Positions 42,796-52,602 of a stretch of DNA of 64,000 bases are shown here, one piece after another; position 1 is the stretch's first letter, and each line of letters opens with the position of its first letter. The stretch comes from Brenneria nigrifluens DSM 30175 = ATCC 13028 (lineage in GTDB: Bacteria; Pseudomonadota; Gammaproteobacteria; Enterobacterales; Enterobacteriaceae), in contig NZ_CP034036.1 of the NCBI RefSeq assembly GCF_005484965.1, positions 3,410,001 through 3,474,000 on the forward strand. The letters run 5' to 3'. The notes under the pieces were generated by a model. It did not search any database. It was not told where the DNA came from and was given only the letters and a program-made list of their open reading frames with translations. Position numbers and translations under genes: made by a program.

Positions 42796-44465
42796 GTCGC
42801 CGCCTGCGCCACCAGGGCGCTCAGCGTTTCCGCCCCATCCTTCGGCGGCACCACCACCTCCAGCAGGGTGACGCCGCCCTGCGCCCAGCAGCGGGCGACG
42901 GCATCGCTTATCTGCCGCCAGCTGTCGGCGCGCACGTAGTCAAGACCGAACATCGCCGCCGCATGGCCGAACTCCACATTCTGCGGCATACAGTAAAACG
43001 CTTCCCGCTGCTGCGGCGGCGTCGGCAACAGGGAGAATATCTGGCCGCCGTTATTGTTGACCACGATCAGCACCAGCGGCGCCGGCGCCTGGCGCAGCAG
43101 CGCCAGCGCATTAAGATCGTACAGCGCGGAGAGATCGCCCACGATCCCCAGCGTCGCCTTGCCATTGCCGCGCTGAACGCCGGCCAGGGTGGAGATTAGC
43201 CCGTCGATGCCGCTGGCGCCCCGGTTACCGTACACCGGATATTGTTGCGGCAGCTGCGCCAGCGCGTCAATCAGCCGCACCACCAGGCTATTGCCGACAA
43301 AAAGCTGACCGTCCGGCGGCAGCAGTTCCGGCAGCCGTTGCGCCAATTGCGCCTCGCCAAAGCGCGCAGCCAGATGGGCCGTAACCTGCTGCCGGGCATG
43401 ACGGGCTATCGCCGTCAGATCGTCGGCCCAGGGGGATTGCGTCAGCGGAGGATGCGCGGCGAGCCAGTCGCCGATGTCGGCGATCAGACGGCGGCCGCGA
43501 TGCTGCGCCGGATCCAGCCGGCCGGGCAGCGCATCCACCAGCCAGAACGACTGCGGACGGCACGTTTCCTGCCACTGCAACAGCCGTTTTCCGGTCAGGC
43601 AGCCGCCGAACTGCACCACGATTTCCGCCCGATCGAGCCGCTCCAGCGCCGCGGGATTCGCCAGCCAGATATCCGCACAGGGTAACGGCTGGCCGCTTTG
43701 CGACAGCACATCGCCGATCAGCGGCCAGCCAAGGGCGCTGGCCCACCGCGCGATCTGCGCCCCCTGCTGCGGACCGACCTGTCCGACAATGACAACGCCG
43801 CGCTTGCGCCGCCATTCATCCCAGTCGGGCTGCTGCGCCAAGGTCGTCCGGCGCATTTCACGCAGCCAGGGTTCGCGGTGGCGCCACCAGTCGCCCAGCG
43901 CCGTCAGCCAGTCACGGTAGGCGGCTTCGTCGTCAGCGCCATATAGGGGTTCCGCAAACGGGCAATTGATATGCAGTACGCCGTGCGTCAGCTGAGCCAT
44001 GGCGCTATCCAGCGTCGAGACCAGCCAGCGGGCCGGTATATCCGCCGTGGGCCGCGGCAGATTCAGCGCCAGCGCCGGGTGGGAGGCATACAGGCCGTGC
44101 TGGCGAATGGCCTGATTGGCGCCGCAGTCAATCAATTCGGGCGGACGATCGGCCGTCAGCACGATCAGCCGCTCGCCGGTCAGCCCCGCTTCCACGATCG
44201 CCGGATAAAGATTCGCCGCCGCCGTGCCGGAGGTCACCACCACCGCCACCGGTTCAGCGGCGGCCTTTGCCAGCCCCAGGGCCAAATGCCCCAATCCCCG
44301 CTCGTCAAAATGGGTATGGCAAATCAGCGCGCCGTGCTCGGCCGCCGCCAGCGTCAGCGGAGTGGAACGGGAACCCGGCGCGATGCAGATATGGCGCACG
44401 CCGTGGCGGGTTAGCGCCTCAAGCAACAACTCGGCCCAGCGGCGATTAAAGACACTTGTCGACAT
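42789..44465 (-). CDS. menD: 2-Succinyl-5-enolpyruvyl-6-hydroxy-3-cyclohexene-1-carboxylate synthase
   Basis: 558 residues, ThDP enzyme. N-terminal RHGVRHICIAPGSRSTPLTLAAAE (with the activating glutamate and substrate-binding arginine region), VVVTSGTAAANLYPAIVEA, and the ThDP motif in TLGIVGDLSALYDLNALALL...VLIVVNNNGGQIFSLLP. It adds 2-oxoglutarate to isochorismate. In E. coli menF lies directly upstream; here the next 559 bases have no gene, so menD heads the cluster. Confidence 0.96.
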   Translation of the reverse strand: MSTSVFNRRWAELLLEALTRHGVRHICIAPGSRSTPLTLAAAEHGALICHTHFDERGLGHLALGLAKAAAEPVAVVVTSGTAAANLYPAIVEAGLTGERLIVLTADRPPELIDCGANQAIRQHGLYASHPALALNLPRPTADIPARWLVSTLDSAMAQLTHGVLHINCPFAEPLYGADDEAAYRDWLTALGDWWRHREPWLREMRRTTLAQQPDWDEWRRKRGVVIVGQVGPQQGAQIARWASALGWPLIGDVLSQSGQPLPCADIWLANPAALERLDRAEIVVQFGGCLTGKRLLQWQETCRPQSFWLVDALPGRLDPAQHRGRRLIADIGDWLAAHPPLTQSPWADDLTAIARHARQQVTAHLAARFGEAQLAQRLPELLPPDGQLFVGNSLVVRLIDALAQLPQQYPVYGNRGASGIDGLISTLAGVQRGNGKATLGIVGDLSALYDLNALALLRQAPAPLVLIVVNNNGGQIFSLLPTPPQQREAFYCMPQNVEFGHAAAMFGLDYVRADSWRQISDAVARCWAQGGVTLLEVVVPPKDGAETLSALVAQAATW

Positions 44466-44492
44466 TATGTACTCAGCAATTCAGGTTGCGGG

Positions 44493-44561
44493 TTATCCCC
44501 GTCATATTTCAAGCTACGGAGGCGTTGGCTTTACCGCAATTCGAATTATTCAGGGCATATG
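44493..44561. repeat. Internally deleted ERIC element
   Basis: Keeps both ERIC termini in reverse orientation: CCCCGTCATATTTCAAGCTA and GGCGTTGGCT on one side, CGCAATTCGAATTATTCAGG on the other. The central core (AGGAGCTTAC...GTAAGTGACT) is missing, leaving about 69 bp. Confidence 0.7.
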
Positions 44562-44720
44562 GCAATAATTATAATTTTTTCCACTTGGCCGACTTTGATA
44601 TAAACCGGCGCCGGACACAACAAACATAAAACAGAACTATGATATATCGTCTTCCAACAGGGATTTTAACCCGGCGGCCTTGTTTTGCCGCTTCTGCGAT
44701 TCTTGTTGCGGATCGGAACC

Positions 44721-44748
44721 CGCCGTATGCCGGCGCCGGCATACGGCG
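44721..44748. repeat. 28-base perfect palindrome
   Basis: The left half CGCCGTATGCCGGC is followed directly by its reverse complement GCCGGCATACGGCG, with no spacer, then TTAAAAC. Without a loop it is better suited to a protein dimer or a cruciform than to a terminator. The GGCGTTAAAA tail resembles the end of the GCCGC/GCGGC hairpin in the small repeat family. Confidence 0.7.
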
Positions 44749-45024
44749 TTAAAACAGCGTCGCTGATTTCAACCGAACGCATTGATAAACGCCGCCGTCT
44801 CCTGATGTAAGGTACGGGATTATACGGGAAAAAAAAGCGCCGTGGGTAAGAGGTTATACCGCTTGAAAAGGATCACCCGCCGTTCATTTTTCAGCCAGTC
44901 CGCGTTAACTTATCCGATAATCCGTCCATCTGTCGGTTTACGATCACGAATCCTTCGATTCGGCCTCCCGATTATGGTAGAAAGAAGCCCTTATTACGTC
45001 CATTAGGTATGTGTCGTTCAGGCT

Positions 45025-46194
45025 ATGAGTACCGCACTGCATTCCGAAGCATCCTCCATCCGGCGGGAACAACCGGGCAAAAAGGCTCAGGCCGCCACGC
45101 GCAGCGCTTTTTTTATCGCCGGTTTTGCCATGGCTTCCTGGGCGCCGTTGGTGCCTTTCGTCAAAAACCGTCTGGCAATTAATGATGCCTCGCTGGGAAT
45201 GCTGTTGCTTTCTCTCGGCATCGGTTCGCTGCTGGCGATGCCGTTCAGCGGATGGTTGACCGGCAAGCTGGGATGCCGGACGGTTATATTACTGGCGGGC
45301 GCCTTACTGTGCCTGGTGCTGCCGATGCTGACGCAGGCGGACAGGCTGCCGCTGATGGCGATCGTCCTGCTTTTTTTCGGCGCGGCCATCGGCATGATTG
45401 ACGTCTCCATGAATATTCAGGCCGTGATTGTCGAACAGGCCAGCGGCCGGGCCATGATGTCCGGTTTTCACGGATTTTTCAGCATCGGCGGGATAGCCGG
45501 CGCCGGCGGCGTCAGCGCGCTGCTGTGGCTGGGGTTGTCTCCCGCGGCGGCGATGCTGATCGTGGTGGCGCTGATCGTGGCGTTACTGTCTCTGGCGCAG
45601 CGCCATCTGCTGCGCGCCGCCAATCGGGCCGATAGCGGTCCGTTATTCGTCATCCCCCGCGGCTGGGTGATGTTTATCGGCCTGCTGTGCTTCATTATGT
45701 TTCTGGCCGAGGGCGCCATACTGGACTGGAGCGCGCTGTTTTTAACCGTGGAGCGCAGTCTGGACGGCGCCCAGGCCGGCATTGGCTACGCCGCGTTTTC
45801 CGTCGCCATGGCGCTGGGTCGGCTTAGCGGCGATCGCGTCGTCAATGCGCTGGGGCGCTATGCCGTCCTAACCGGCGGCAGCCTGTGCGCGGCGTGCGGA
45901 TTGCTGTTGGCCGTCGGCATCGACAACGCGGCGACCGCTATTCTGGGGTTCGTCATGGTAGGGATCGGCGCCTCAAACGTGGTGCCGATACTGTTCACCG
46001 CGGCGGGCAATCAGCAAGTCATGCCGGCGAATCTGGCTATCGCCTCTATTACCACCGTCGGTTACGCCGGTATTCTGGCGGGTCCGACGCTGCTGGGCTT
46101 TATCGCGCAGGCCAGCAGCCTGGGCGTCGCCTTCGGGTGCGTCGCGCTGTTATTGTTGCTCGTCGGCGCCAGTGCGCGCGCCGTTATCCGTTAA
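45025..46194 (+). CDS. MFS transporter (YbjJ/FucP-like)
   Basis: 389 residues with about 12 membrane segments, from AFFIAGFAMASWAPLVPFVKNRL through GASNVVPILFTAAGNQQVMPANLAIASITTVGYAGILAGPTLLGF. The latter matches the C-terminal part of the YbjJ group of putative sugar or small-molecule exporters. The substrate is unknown. rcsD starts 18 bases after its stop, so some rcsD transcription may start upstream of this gene. The ribosome binding site is weak. Confidence 0.88.
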   Translation: MSTALHSEASSIRREQPGKKAQAATRSAFFIAGFAMASWAPLVPFVKNRLAINDASLGMLLLSLGIGSLLAMPFSGWLTGKLGCRTVILLAGALLCLVLPMLTQADRLPLMAIVLLFFGAAIGMIDVSMNIQAVIVEQASGRAMMSGFHGFFSIGGIAGAGGVSALLWLGLSPAAAMLIVVALIVALLSLAQRHLLRAANRADSGPLFVIPRGWVMFIGLLCFIMFLAEGAILDWSALFLTVERSLDGAQAGIGYAAFSVAMALGRLSGDRVVNALGRYAVLTGGSLCAACGLLLAVGIDNAATAILGFVMVGIGASNVVPILFTAAGNQQVMPANLAIASITTVGYAGILAGPTLLGFIAQASSLGVAFGCVALLLLLVGASARAVIR

Positions 46195-46211
46195 TCAGGA
46201 GCGTAAATTCA

Positions 46212-48878
46212 ATGCCGGCAATTATCATGCGTTATTTTGCTCTGTTCATCGTGCTGCTCCTCCTGCTCACCGGCACTTTTGGCTATAACTATCTCAGTAG
46301 CTGGCTGACGGAGAAAAAGTATGCCTTGACGGATATCGCCCAGGGGATACAAAAACGCATCGATACCTATCGTTTTTTTACCTATCAGATTTACGGCAAC
46401 CTGAATGGCGAGGCCCCCGCCAGCGACGATAATATCAACGCCATCAATCTGATGCCGAATGTCTTTTACGTGGCGAAAAGCGGCCAGGTCACCGACGCGC
46501 TGATATTCGGCCAGCACGATCAAACCACCCTGAACGCCGTCTACCGCATATCACAACACTATCTGGACATTCTGTGGGGCGCGGAAAACGATGTCTATTC
46601 CATGTACTATCTTAACGGCATCGATAACAGTCTGACGATGATTTCAACCCAGACCCTGAAAGACATATCGTCCCAGTTCCGCGGCAGCTACATCAGCGCC
46701 ATTGCGGAAGCGCGCCGCACGGAGATGCTGCAGCAGGCCAATGTACTCGATGAGCGCGAAAGTTTTTCGCCTATCCGCAAACTGCGGTTCTATAACGATT
46801 ATTATTTCACCCTGCGCACCACATTTAATCAGCCCGGCCACCTGGCGACCATTATTGCCTTCGACTTGCCCATCAACGATCTGATCCCGGCCAATATGCC
46901 GCGCGAAAATTTCGTTCTGCGCCAGGATGCGCCGGCCTCGTATGACGCCAATAGCCACAATGAAGATAGCGCGCTGGTCCACTTGAACGGCGCGCTGCTT
47001 GAGATATCCTCGCCGCTGGTTAATGCGCCGGTAAAAATCGTTTTCCAGATTCCGGTGAAAGTGCTGGCCGTCGATATGCTGCATAATAATATCTGGCTGC
47101 TGTTGCTGACGCTGGTATTACTGATACTCACCCTTGCCGGCTTTTATCTTTTCCGTCAGAAATACGCTCGCCCCGGCGAAGATTTATCACAACGGCTGAG
47201 TAAGCGGTTGGATATCTATCATGAAACGCTCGGCCGCATTCCGCTGGGCGTACTGATTTACGACTTCAGCAGCAATAAGGTTATTGTGCAGAACGCGCTG
47301 GCGGAAAATTTGCTGCCCCATCTCAGCCTGCAAAAAATCACCAATATGGCCGATGAACATCAGGGCGTTGTTCAGGTCACGGTGAATAATGAAATGTATG
47401 AAATACGCCAGTTCCGCAGTCAATATTCCACGGACTATTGCCTGTTTCTGCTGCGTGAACAGGATAAAGAGATTCTGGTGAATAAAAAACTCCAGTTGGC
47501 GCAGCGTGAATATGAAAAAAATGTTCAGGCAAGGAAGCAACTGTTCAGAAATCTGTTCAATGAATTCAAACAGCCATTGCTTTCGCTACGTCAAAATATA
47601 CTTTCCCTTCGCCGTAGCGATGATATTACCGAACGGCGGCAGATCGTGCGGCAACTGCTGACCGATGCGGACAACGCCATTGATCTGCTGGAGAATATCG
47701 CGTTGCAGGAAAAACTGGAGACGCAGGAATGGCAACTCGCCCATGAAAGCTTTTCTCCACTGACGATGGTCGACGGCCTATTGCTGGAATTACTGCCGAA
47801 GATTAATCAAAAAGGGCTTTCCCTGTTTAATCACTACAAGCTGGATATTAATCAAACCTATCTGGGCGATGGCGAACTGCTGAGAAAAATAGTATCGCTG
47901 CTGCTGAATTACGCCATTACCAATACCGACTACGGCAAGATTACGCTTTCCATCGATCGTGATACCAATACGCCGGAAAAGCTGATGATACAAATCAGCG
48001 ATACCGGCGCCGGTATTCCGGGAATCGAACAGGATAATCTTAACCATCCTTTTTTACATCCGGCAAGCGCGGATCGTTTCAGTCAAAATTCAGGATTGAC
48101 CCTATTCCTGTGTAATCAACTGTGCAACACACTGGGCGGCAAGCTGCATATCCACAGTAAAACGGGGCTTGGCACACACTATACCCTGACGGTAAGAGTG
48201 GAGCCCGAAACCCTGCCGGCCGAGGAAGAGAAACTGCTGGACGGCATCAACGTATTGCTGGATATCACCTCAAACGAAGTACAGCATATCGTCAGCCATC
48301 TGCTGACCGGCTGGGGAGCCAACTATCTGCTGGTCGACGATCGCCAGGTCAATCAGCAAGCCGATCTGTGCATCACCGACGATGAGCAAAGGAGCGCGGA
48401 TTATTCCATATTGCTCAGCGGCGACGATACCGCGGTAGTTCTTTTGGGGCCACATCGGCTGCGGGTGAACTATAATATCAGCCAACTACTGCTGGAGGCG
48501 CTGCTTAAGTTGATTGAGCAGCAGTTGGAAACGCCGCCGTCGGAAGAGTGTCACGACGCCGTGTTCTACGCCCGACAATTGGCGTCAAGCGATTATTTTT
48601 CGCTGTTTGTCGAGACAGTACCGGATGATTTAAAGAGGCTGTATACTGAGGCGCAAGAGGGTGATTTTTTGTCACTTGCGCAAACGGCACATCGGCTGAA
48701 AGGCGTATTTGCCATGTTAAACCTGCATCCGGGCAAACAGCTCTGTGAGCAGCTTGAACAGCATATTACCGCGCACGATAGTGTACAGATAGAAAATAAC
48801 CTTCATGAAATTGGAGGATTCGTCGGTGCATTACTACAGCAAGGTAGCCAACATATGAGTAACCAAAACGATGAGTAA
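46212..48878 (+). CDS. rcsD: Phosphotransfer intermediate protein RcsD
   Basis: 888 residues from ATG at 46212 with AGGAG upstream; E. coli RcsD has 890. One membrane segment near the N-terminus (ALFIVLLLLLTGTFGYNYL), a periplasmic domain, a second segment near residue 295 (IWLLLLTLVLLILTLAGFYLF), then a kinase-like region without a functional H-box. A C-terminal HPt domain carries the phospho-accepting His in LAQTAHRLKGVFAMLN. It relays phosphate between RcsC and RcsB. It overlaps rcsB by eight bases. Confidence 0.95.
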   Translation: MPAIIMRYFALFIVLLLLLTGTFGYNYLSSWLTEKKYALTDIAQGIQKRIDTYRFFTYQIYGNLNGEAPASDDNINAINLMPNVFYVAKSGQVTDALIFGQHDQTTLNAVYRISQHYLDILWGAENDVYSMYYLNGIDNSLTMISTQTLKDISSQFRGSYISAIAEARRTEMLQQANVLDERESFSPIRKLRFYNDYYFTLRTTFNQPGHLATIIAFDLPINDLIPANMPRENFVLRQDAPASYDANSHNEDSALVHLNGALLEISSPLVNAPVKIVFQIPVKVLAVDMLHNNIWLLLLTLVLLILTLAGFYLFRQKYARPGEDLSQRLSKRLDIYHETLGRIPLGVLIYDFSSNKVIVQNALAENLLPHLSLQKITNMADEHQGVVQVTVNNEMYEIRQFRSQYSTDYCLFLLREQDKEILVNKKLQLAQREYEKNVQARKQLFRNLFNEFKQPLLSLRQNILSLRRSDDITERRQIVRQLLTDADNAIDLLENIALQEKLETQEWQLAHESFSPLTMVDGLLLELLPKINQKGLSLFNHYKLDINQTYLGDGELLRKIVSLLLNYAITNTDYGKITLSIDRDTNTPEKLMIQISDTGAGIPGIEQDNLNHPFLHPASADRFSQNSGLTLFLCNQLCNTLGGKLHIHSKTGLGTHYTLTVRVEPETLPAEEEKLLDGINVLLDITSNEVQHIVSHLLTGWGANYLLVDDRQVNQQADLCITDDEQRSADYSILLSGDDTAVVLLGPHRLRVNYNISQLLLEALLKLIEQQLETPPSEECHDAVFYARQLASSDYFSLFVETVPDDLKRLYTEAQEGDFLSLAQTAHRLKGVFAMLNLHPGKQLCEQLEQHITAHDSVQIENNLHEIGGFVGALLQQGSQHMSNQNDE

Positions 48879-49527
48879 CCTAAACGTAATTATTGCCGAC
48901 GACCATCCTATCGTCCTTTTTGGCATCAGAAAGTCGCTTGAACAAATTGAATGGGTCAACGTGGTGGGTGAATTTGAAGACTCAACCGCCTTGATCAATA
49001 ACCTGCCGAAACTGGACGCCAACGTTTTAATTACCGATTTGTCGATGCCGGGAGATAAATACGGCGATGGCATTACTTTAATTAAATATATTAAACGTCA
49101 CTTTCCGCACCTCTCCATTATTGTTCTGACCATGAACAATAACCCGGCCATTCTGAGCGCCGTACTGGATTTGGATATTGAAGGTATTGTGCTGAAACAA
49201 GGCGCGCCGACCGATCTGCCCAAAGCGCTGGCGGCGCTGCAAAAAGGCAAGAAGTTTACCCCGGACAGCGTCCTCAAGGTATTGGAAAAAATCAGCGCCG
49301 GCGGTTATGGCGACAAACGCCTGTCGCCGAAAGAGAGCGAAGTGTTGCGCTTGTTCGCCGAAGGTTTTCTGGTAACCGAAATCGCCAAGAAACTGAACCG
49401 CAGTATTAAGACCATCAGCAGCCAGAAAAAATCGGCGATGACCAAACTGGGCGTGGATAATGATATTGCGCTGCTGAACTACCTCTCTTCCGTTAACGGC
49501 AACGCCACGCATACGGAAAAAGAGTAA
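48871..49527 (+). CDS. rcsB: Response regulator RcsB
   Basis: 218 residues, almost identical to E. coli over the first 200. The receiver has acidic pocket ADDHP, phospho-acceptor Asp in LITDLSMPGD and the conserved Lys in VLKQG. The C-terminal LuxR/NarL helix-turn-helix is LSPKESEVLRLFAEGFLVTEIAKKLNRSIKTISSQKK. It controls capsule, motility and envelope stress genes, alone or with RcsA. Co-transcribed with rcsD; a bidirectional hairpin lies between it and the convergent rcsC. Confidence 0.98.
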   Translation: MSNLNVIIADDHPIVLFGIRKSLEQIEWVNVVGEFEDSTALINNLPKLDANVLITDLSMPGDKYGDGITLIKYIKRHFPHLSIIVLTMNNNPAILSAVLDLDIEGIVLKQGAPTDLPKALAALQKGKKFTPDSVLKVLEKISAGGYGDKRLSPKESEVLRLFAEGFLVTEIAKKLNRSIKTISSQKKSAMTKLGVDNDIALLNYLSSVNGNATHTEKE

Positions 49528-49547
49528 CCCCCCTGCTCTGTTATCAT

Positions 49548-49566
49548 GCCCGCGATATACGCGGGC
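49548..49566. terminator. Bidirectional terminator between rcsB and rcsC
   Basis: Perfect 7-bp stem GCCCGCG-ATATA-CGCGGGC in the 55-base gap between the convergent genes, followed by TTCATCTT on the plus side. Confidence 0.7.
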
Positions 49567-49582
49567 TTCATCTTCTGGCGGC

Positions 49583-52447
49583 TCAGATTTCCGGCGCGGC
49601 CTCCCGCGTCTGGCGCACCACGTTGCTGTAGTAAAACAGCGTCTGCTGCAGGGTATCCAGCGTCACTGGCTTGGATAGACAATTATCCATGCCCGACTGT
49701 AAACAGCGCTGCCTCTCTTCCGCCAGCGCGTTCGCCGTAACGCCGATCACCGGGAAAGTCCGCTTTAATTCACGTAAGCGTTGCGTCAAGCGGTAGCCGT
49801 CCATATTCGGCATATTGACGTCCGTCAGCACAATATCAACGGTGTTTTTACTTAATACGCTTAACGCATCGACGCCATCGTTTGCCGTCAGCGCCATATA
49901 TCCCAACGATCCGAGCTGGTCCGCCAGCAAACGGCGGTTAATCGGATGGTCGTCCACCACCAGAATCATGATGTCGCCATTCTCGATACGGTTATAGTTG
50001 GTCAACGGCGACGACAGGGTGGAATGCGATGCGTCGCTCGCCTCCGGCAGGTAAATTTTCTCCAGTAAATCAGGCAAATATTGCGGCGTCGAGGTACTGT
50101 GCAACCAGCGGCCGGGACTGACTTGCTGCGCCGAACCGGTATGTGCGCCGCTCATCACGATTTGCGCCCGCGCTTCAAAAGTCTGCGTAGGCGTATAATC
50201 GCTGATGATCACATCATTCGCGCCGATCGTTTGGCGCTGATGACGACAGGCCTGCAACCCGTGCGCCTGTAAAAAAGCCAGCAGATAGGACTCCAGCCGG
50301 ACATTGCGCACCATCAGCCAGCAAATTTTCCCCTGCAAGGCGCCATTAATCGTCACCGGAACATAGCGCGCTTTATAGAGGGGGATCCTGACGCCAAACT
50401 GACTGCCCAGCCCCGGCTCCGACTCGATGGTAATATCGCCGTCCATCAGGTTGACCAGCTTCTCGCAGATGGCCAGCCCCAGCCCGGTTCCCTGGAAATG
50501 ACGCTGCACGCCGCTCCCCGCCTGAAAAAAAGGATCAAACAGTTTCATCGTTTCTCGCGCCGGGATCCCCATGCCGGTATCGCGCACCAGAAACTCCAGA
50601 TAGCCGTCGCGACAGCCCACCTGGAAAATAATGCATCCGGTATCGGTAAATTTGATGGCGTTGCTCAACAGGTTGGAGAGCACCTGCTGTAAACGCACCG
50701 GGTCGCCGGACAGGCTCACCGGCACATTCGGGTCGATAAAGCAGTACAGCGACAGGCGTTTTTTCACCACCAGCGGCAAATAGTTGCTGGTGATATGGCT
50801 GATAACCTCATGCGGCGCGAAATCACAGGGTTCGATTTTCAACTGCTCCGATTCAATCTTGGAAAAGTCGAGGATATCGCTGATGATTTTCAGCAGCAGC
50901 GAGGATGAATTATTCATCGCCGCCACCAGGCGATTGGCGTCCTTGGGCAACGCTTTGGTTTGCAGCAAGTCCAGGTTACCGATAATGCCATACAGCGGCG
51001 TGCGCAACTCGTGGCTCACCGTGGCCAGAAACATCGATTTGGACTGGCTCGCCTGCTCCGCGGCGTTGGCCATCTCCTGTAGCGACTCTTCCATTTTGAC
51101 TCGGGCGCTGACATCCGATAGTACGCAAATCGCCACATTCTCATTACGATAGCGGGAGTGGACAAAGCTGATTTGCAGGTGATCGTTCCTGCTGGTCATC
51201 ACATCGACGAATTTGGATTGCTGCTCGCAGATAATGCGGGTAATCCGCAGACGATCCTCATGGGTAAGTAGATTGAGGTAATTATGCGCCAGCTCGTTAC
51301 TGAGAATATTCGTGCCGTCATTAATCCGCAGAATGCAAATCCCCACCGGGGCGGATGCCACGATTTTGCGGTTGAACTGTTCGTTTTCTTCTAATTGAAA
51401 CGCATTGACTTCGGCGGGCAACAGCATTTTACGCTCAAAAACCCACGCCAGCACAAACAGCAAGATGGCCGACAGCGCGTTGAGCAGCGCCATATTCATT
51501 ATCAGCCCGCCGATATGGGACAGTAACACCTTTAACGGCAGCGAATAAATAATGCTGAACGCGGTGGGCGGCAGGTTTTTTTTCAGAATAATTTCATCAT
51601 AGCCGTTCACATAGCCAAAGTAATTATGTTCTATCGGATAGCTGTTCACCGAAGAGGCGTGGCGCCCTCCCCCTTCGGCAAACTGCAAAACGGTCTGGTT
51701 ATACTGATTAAGCAGCTTGGCGCTTATCGGGAATTTCCCCAGGGTCACGAAGTCATCAAGGCGAATGGTCTGTTCAATCCCCATGATCACTTCCAGCTTA
51801 TTATCGACATAAATCGGCGTCAGCGCGTAGAGATAACCGACGTCCGGGATTGAGGCCGGGGTAATCCAATAGAGAGTTTCATCGCGCGCCACCGACTGGA
51901 TGGTATTTTTCTGCTCCAGAAAACGATCCTGCACGTTTTTCAGCAGGTTATCACGGTCGAGCGCCTGATTGCGGATACCGAAATCAACCATACAGCGTCG
52001 ATCGCCGCCGACGAAAAATACCCGATTAAGATCGTACACTGCGGAAAAGTTTTCGCGCCAGCCATTAAAAAAATCATTTAACGACGCCAGGGGGTTATTA
52101 TTTTCTCCCTCATTAGCCGAACAATTCGCCCCCGGCGATAACGGATAAATAGATAAGGCCGTATCTTCGTTTATCCGCCGTGGTTGATTGCCCTCGACGT
52201 TCATCAGGCGGTTGGAGGCTAAATATTTAAGCTCGCGTACAATATCGGCCGCATGGCGAATATATCCCTGAGACTGATCGAAGCTCAGATTGTATTCCTG
52301 CCGCAGTTCCGACTCCTTTTCATTCAGCGCCTTGCTGATATAAAAAAGCGATATCAGCGCGCCAAGCACCCACAGCATAGTCGCCAGCACCCGAAATAAA
52401 TAACGGGAAACTTTTAATGTCGTATGGAACGAGGCCAGATATTTCAA
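49583..52447 (-). CDS. rcsC: Hybrid sensor histidine kinase RcsC
   Basis: 954 residues (E. coli 949). Two membrane segments (MLWVLGALISLFYIS near 20 and ALLNALSAILLFVLAWVF near 320) flank the periplasmic sensor. A PAS-like segment, then H-box ATVSHELRTPLYGIIGNLDLL, N and G boxes (VLSNLLSNAIKFTD, VRDTGMGIPARE, GTGLGLAICEKL), the ABL domain, and a receiver with VDDHPINRRLLADQL and DIVLTDVNMPNMDGY. It phosphorylates RcsD in response to outer membrane damage via RcsF/IgaA. Convergent with rcsDB, as in E. coli. Confidence 0.97.
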   Translation of the reverse strand: MKYLASFHTTLKVSRYLFRVLATMLWVLGALISLFYISKALNEKESELRQEYNLSFDQSQGYIRHAADIVRELKYLASNRLMNVEGNQPRRINEDTALSIYPLSPGANCSANEGENNNPLASLNDFFNGWRENFSAVYDLNRVFFVGGDRRCMVDFGIRNQALDRDNLLKNVQDRFLEQKNTIQSVARDETLYWITPASIPDVGYLYALTPIYVDNKLEVIMGIEQTIRLDDFVTLGKFPISAKLLNQYNQTVLQFAEGGGRHASSVNSYPIEHNYFGYVNGYDEIILKKNLPPTAFSIIYSLPLKVLLSHIGGLIMNMALLNALSAILLFVLAWVFERKMLLPAEVNAFQLEENEQFNRKIVASAPVGICILRINDGTNILSNELAHNYLNLLTHEDRLRITRIICEQQSKFVDVMTSRNDHLQISFVHSRYRNENVAICVLSDVSARVKMEESLQEMANAAEQASQSKSMFLATVSHELRTPLYGIIGNLDLLQTKALPKDANRLVAAMNNSSSLLLKIISDILDFSKIESEQLKIEPCDFAPHEVISHITSNYLPLVVKKRLSLYCFIDPNVPVSLSGDPVRLQQVLSNLLSNAIKFTDTGCIIFQVGCRDGYLEFLVRDTGMGIPARETMKLFDPFFQAGSGVQRHFQGTGLGLAICEKLVNLMDGDITIESEPGLGSQFGVRIPLYKARYVPVTINGALQGKICWLMVRNVRLESYLLAFLQAHGLQACRHQRQTIGANDVIISDYTPTQTFEARAQIVMSGAHTGSAQQVSPGRWLHSTSTPQYLPDLLEKIYLPEASDASHSTLSSPLTNYNRIENGDIMILVVDDHPINRRLLADQLGSLGYMALTANDGVDALSVLSKNTVDIVLTDVNMPNMDGYRLTQRLRELKRTFPVIGVTANALAEERQRCLQSGMDNCLSKPVTLDTLQQTLFYYSNVVRQTREAAPEI

Positions 52448-52515
52448 GTGGATACCATTGCATTGTCAAAGAGGTAATAACCCGCGGAACCTGTCGATAC
52501 ACTACCGATACCGCA

Positions 52516-52545
52516 TAAAAAAAGCCAGCGCATCACGCGCCGGCT
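52516..52545 (-). terminator. Intrinsic terminator after gyrA
   Basis: On the minus strand AGCCgGCGC-GTGAT-GCGCtGGCT with one mismatch is followed by a seven-base U run. It lies about 58 bases past the gyrA stop. Confidence 0.8.
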
Positions 52546-52602
52546 CAATGTCGTCATCCCCGCGCTGGCGGGGAGCCGCGCTCAATAATCCGATACCCCG
52601 GA

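Larger units (their letters stand above)
44466..45024. other. Non-coding gap upstream of menD where menF is expected
   Basis: No coding frame with codon bias or recognisable isochorismate synthase sequence. It holds a deleted ERIC (44493-44561), an A/T-rich stretch at 44563-44585, and a 28-base perfect palindrome (44721-44748). Promoters for the divergent menD and MFS genes must lie here. Confidence 0.6.
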
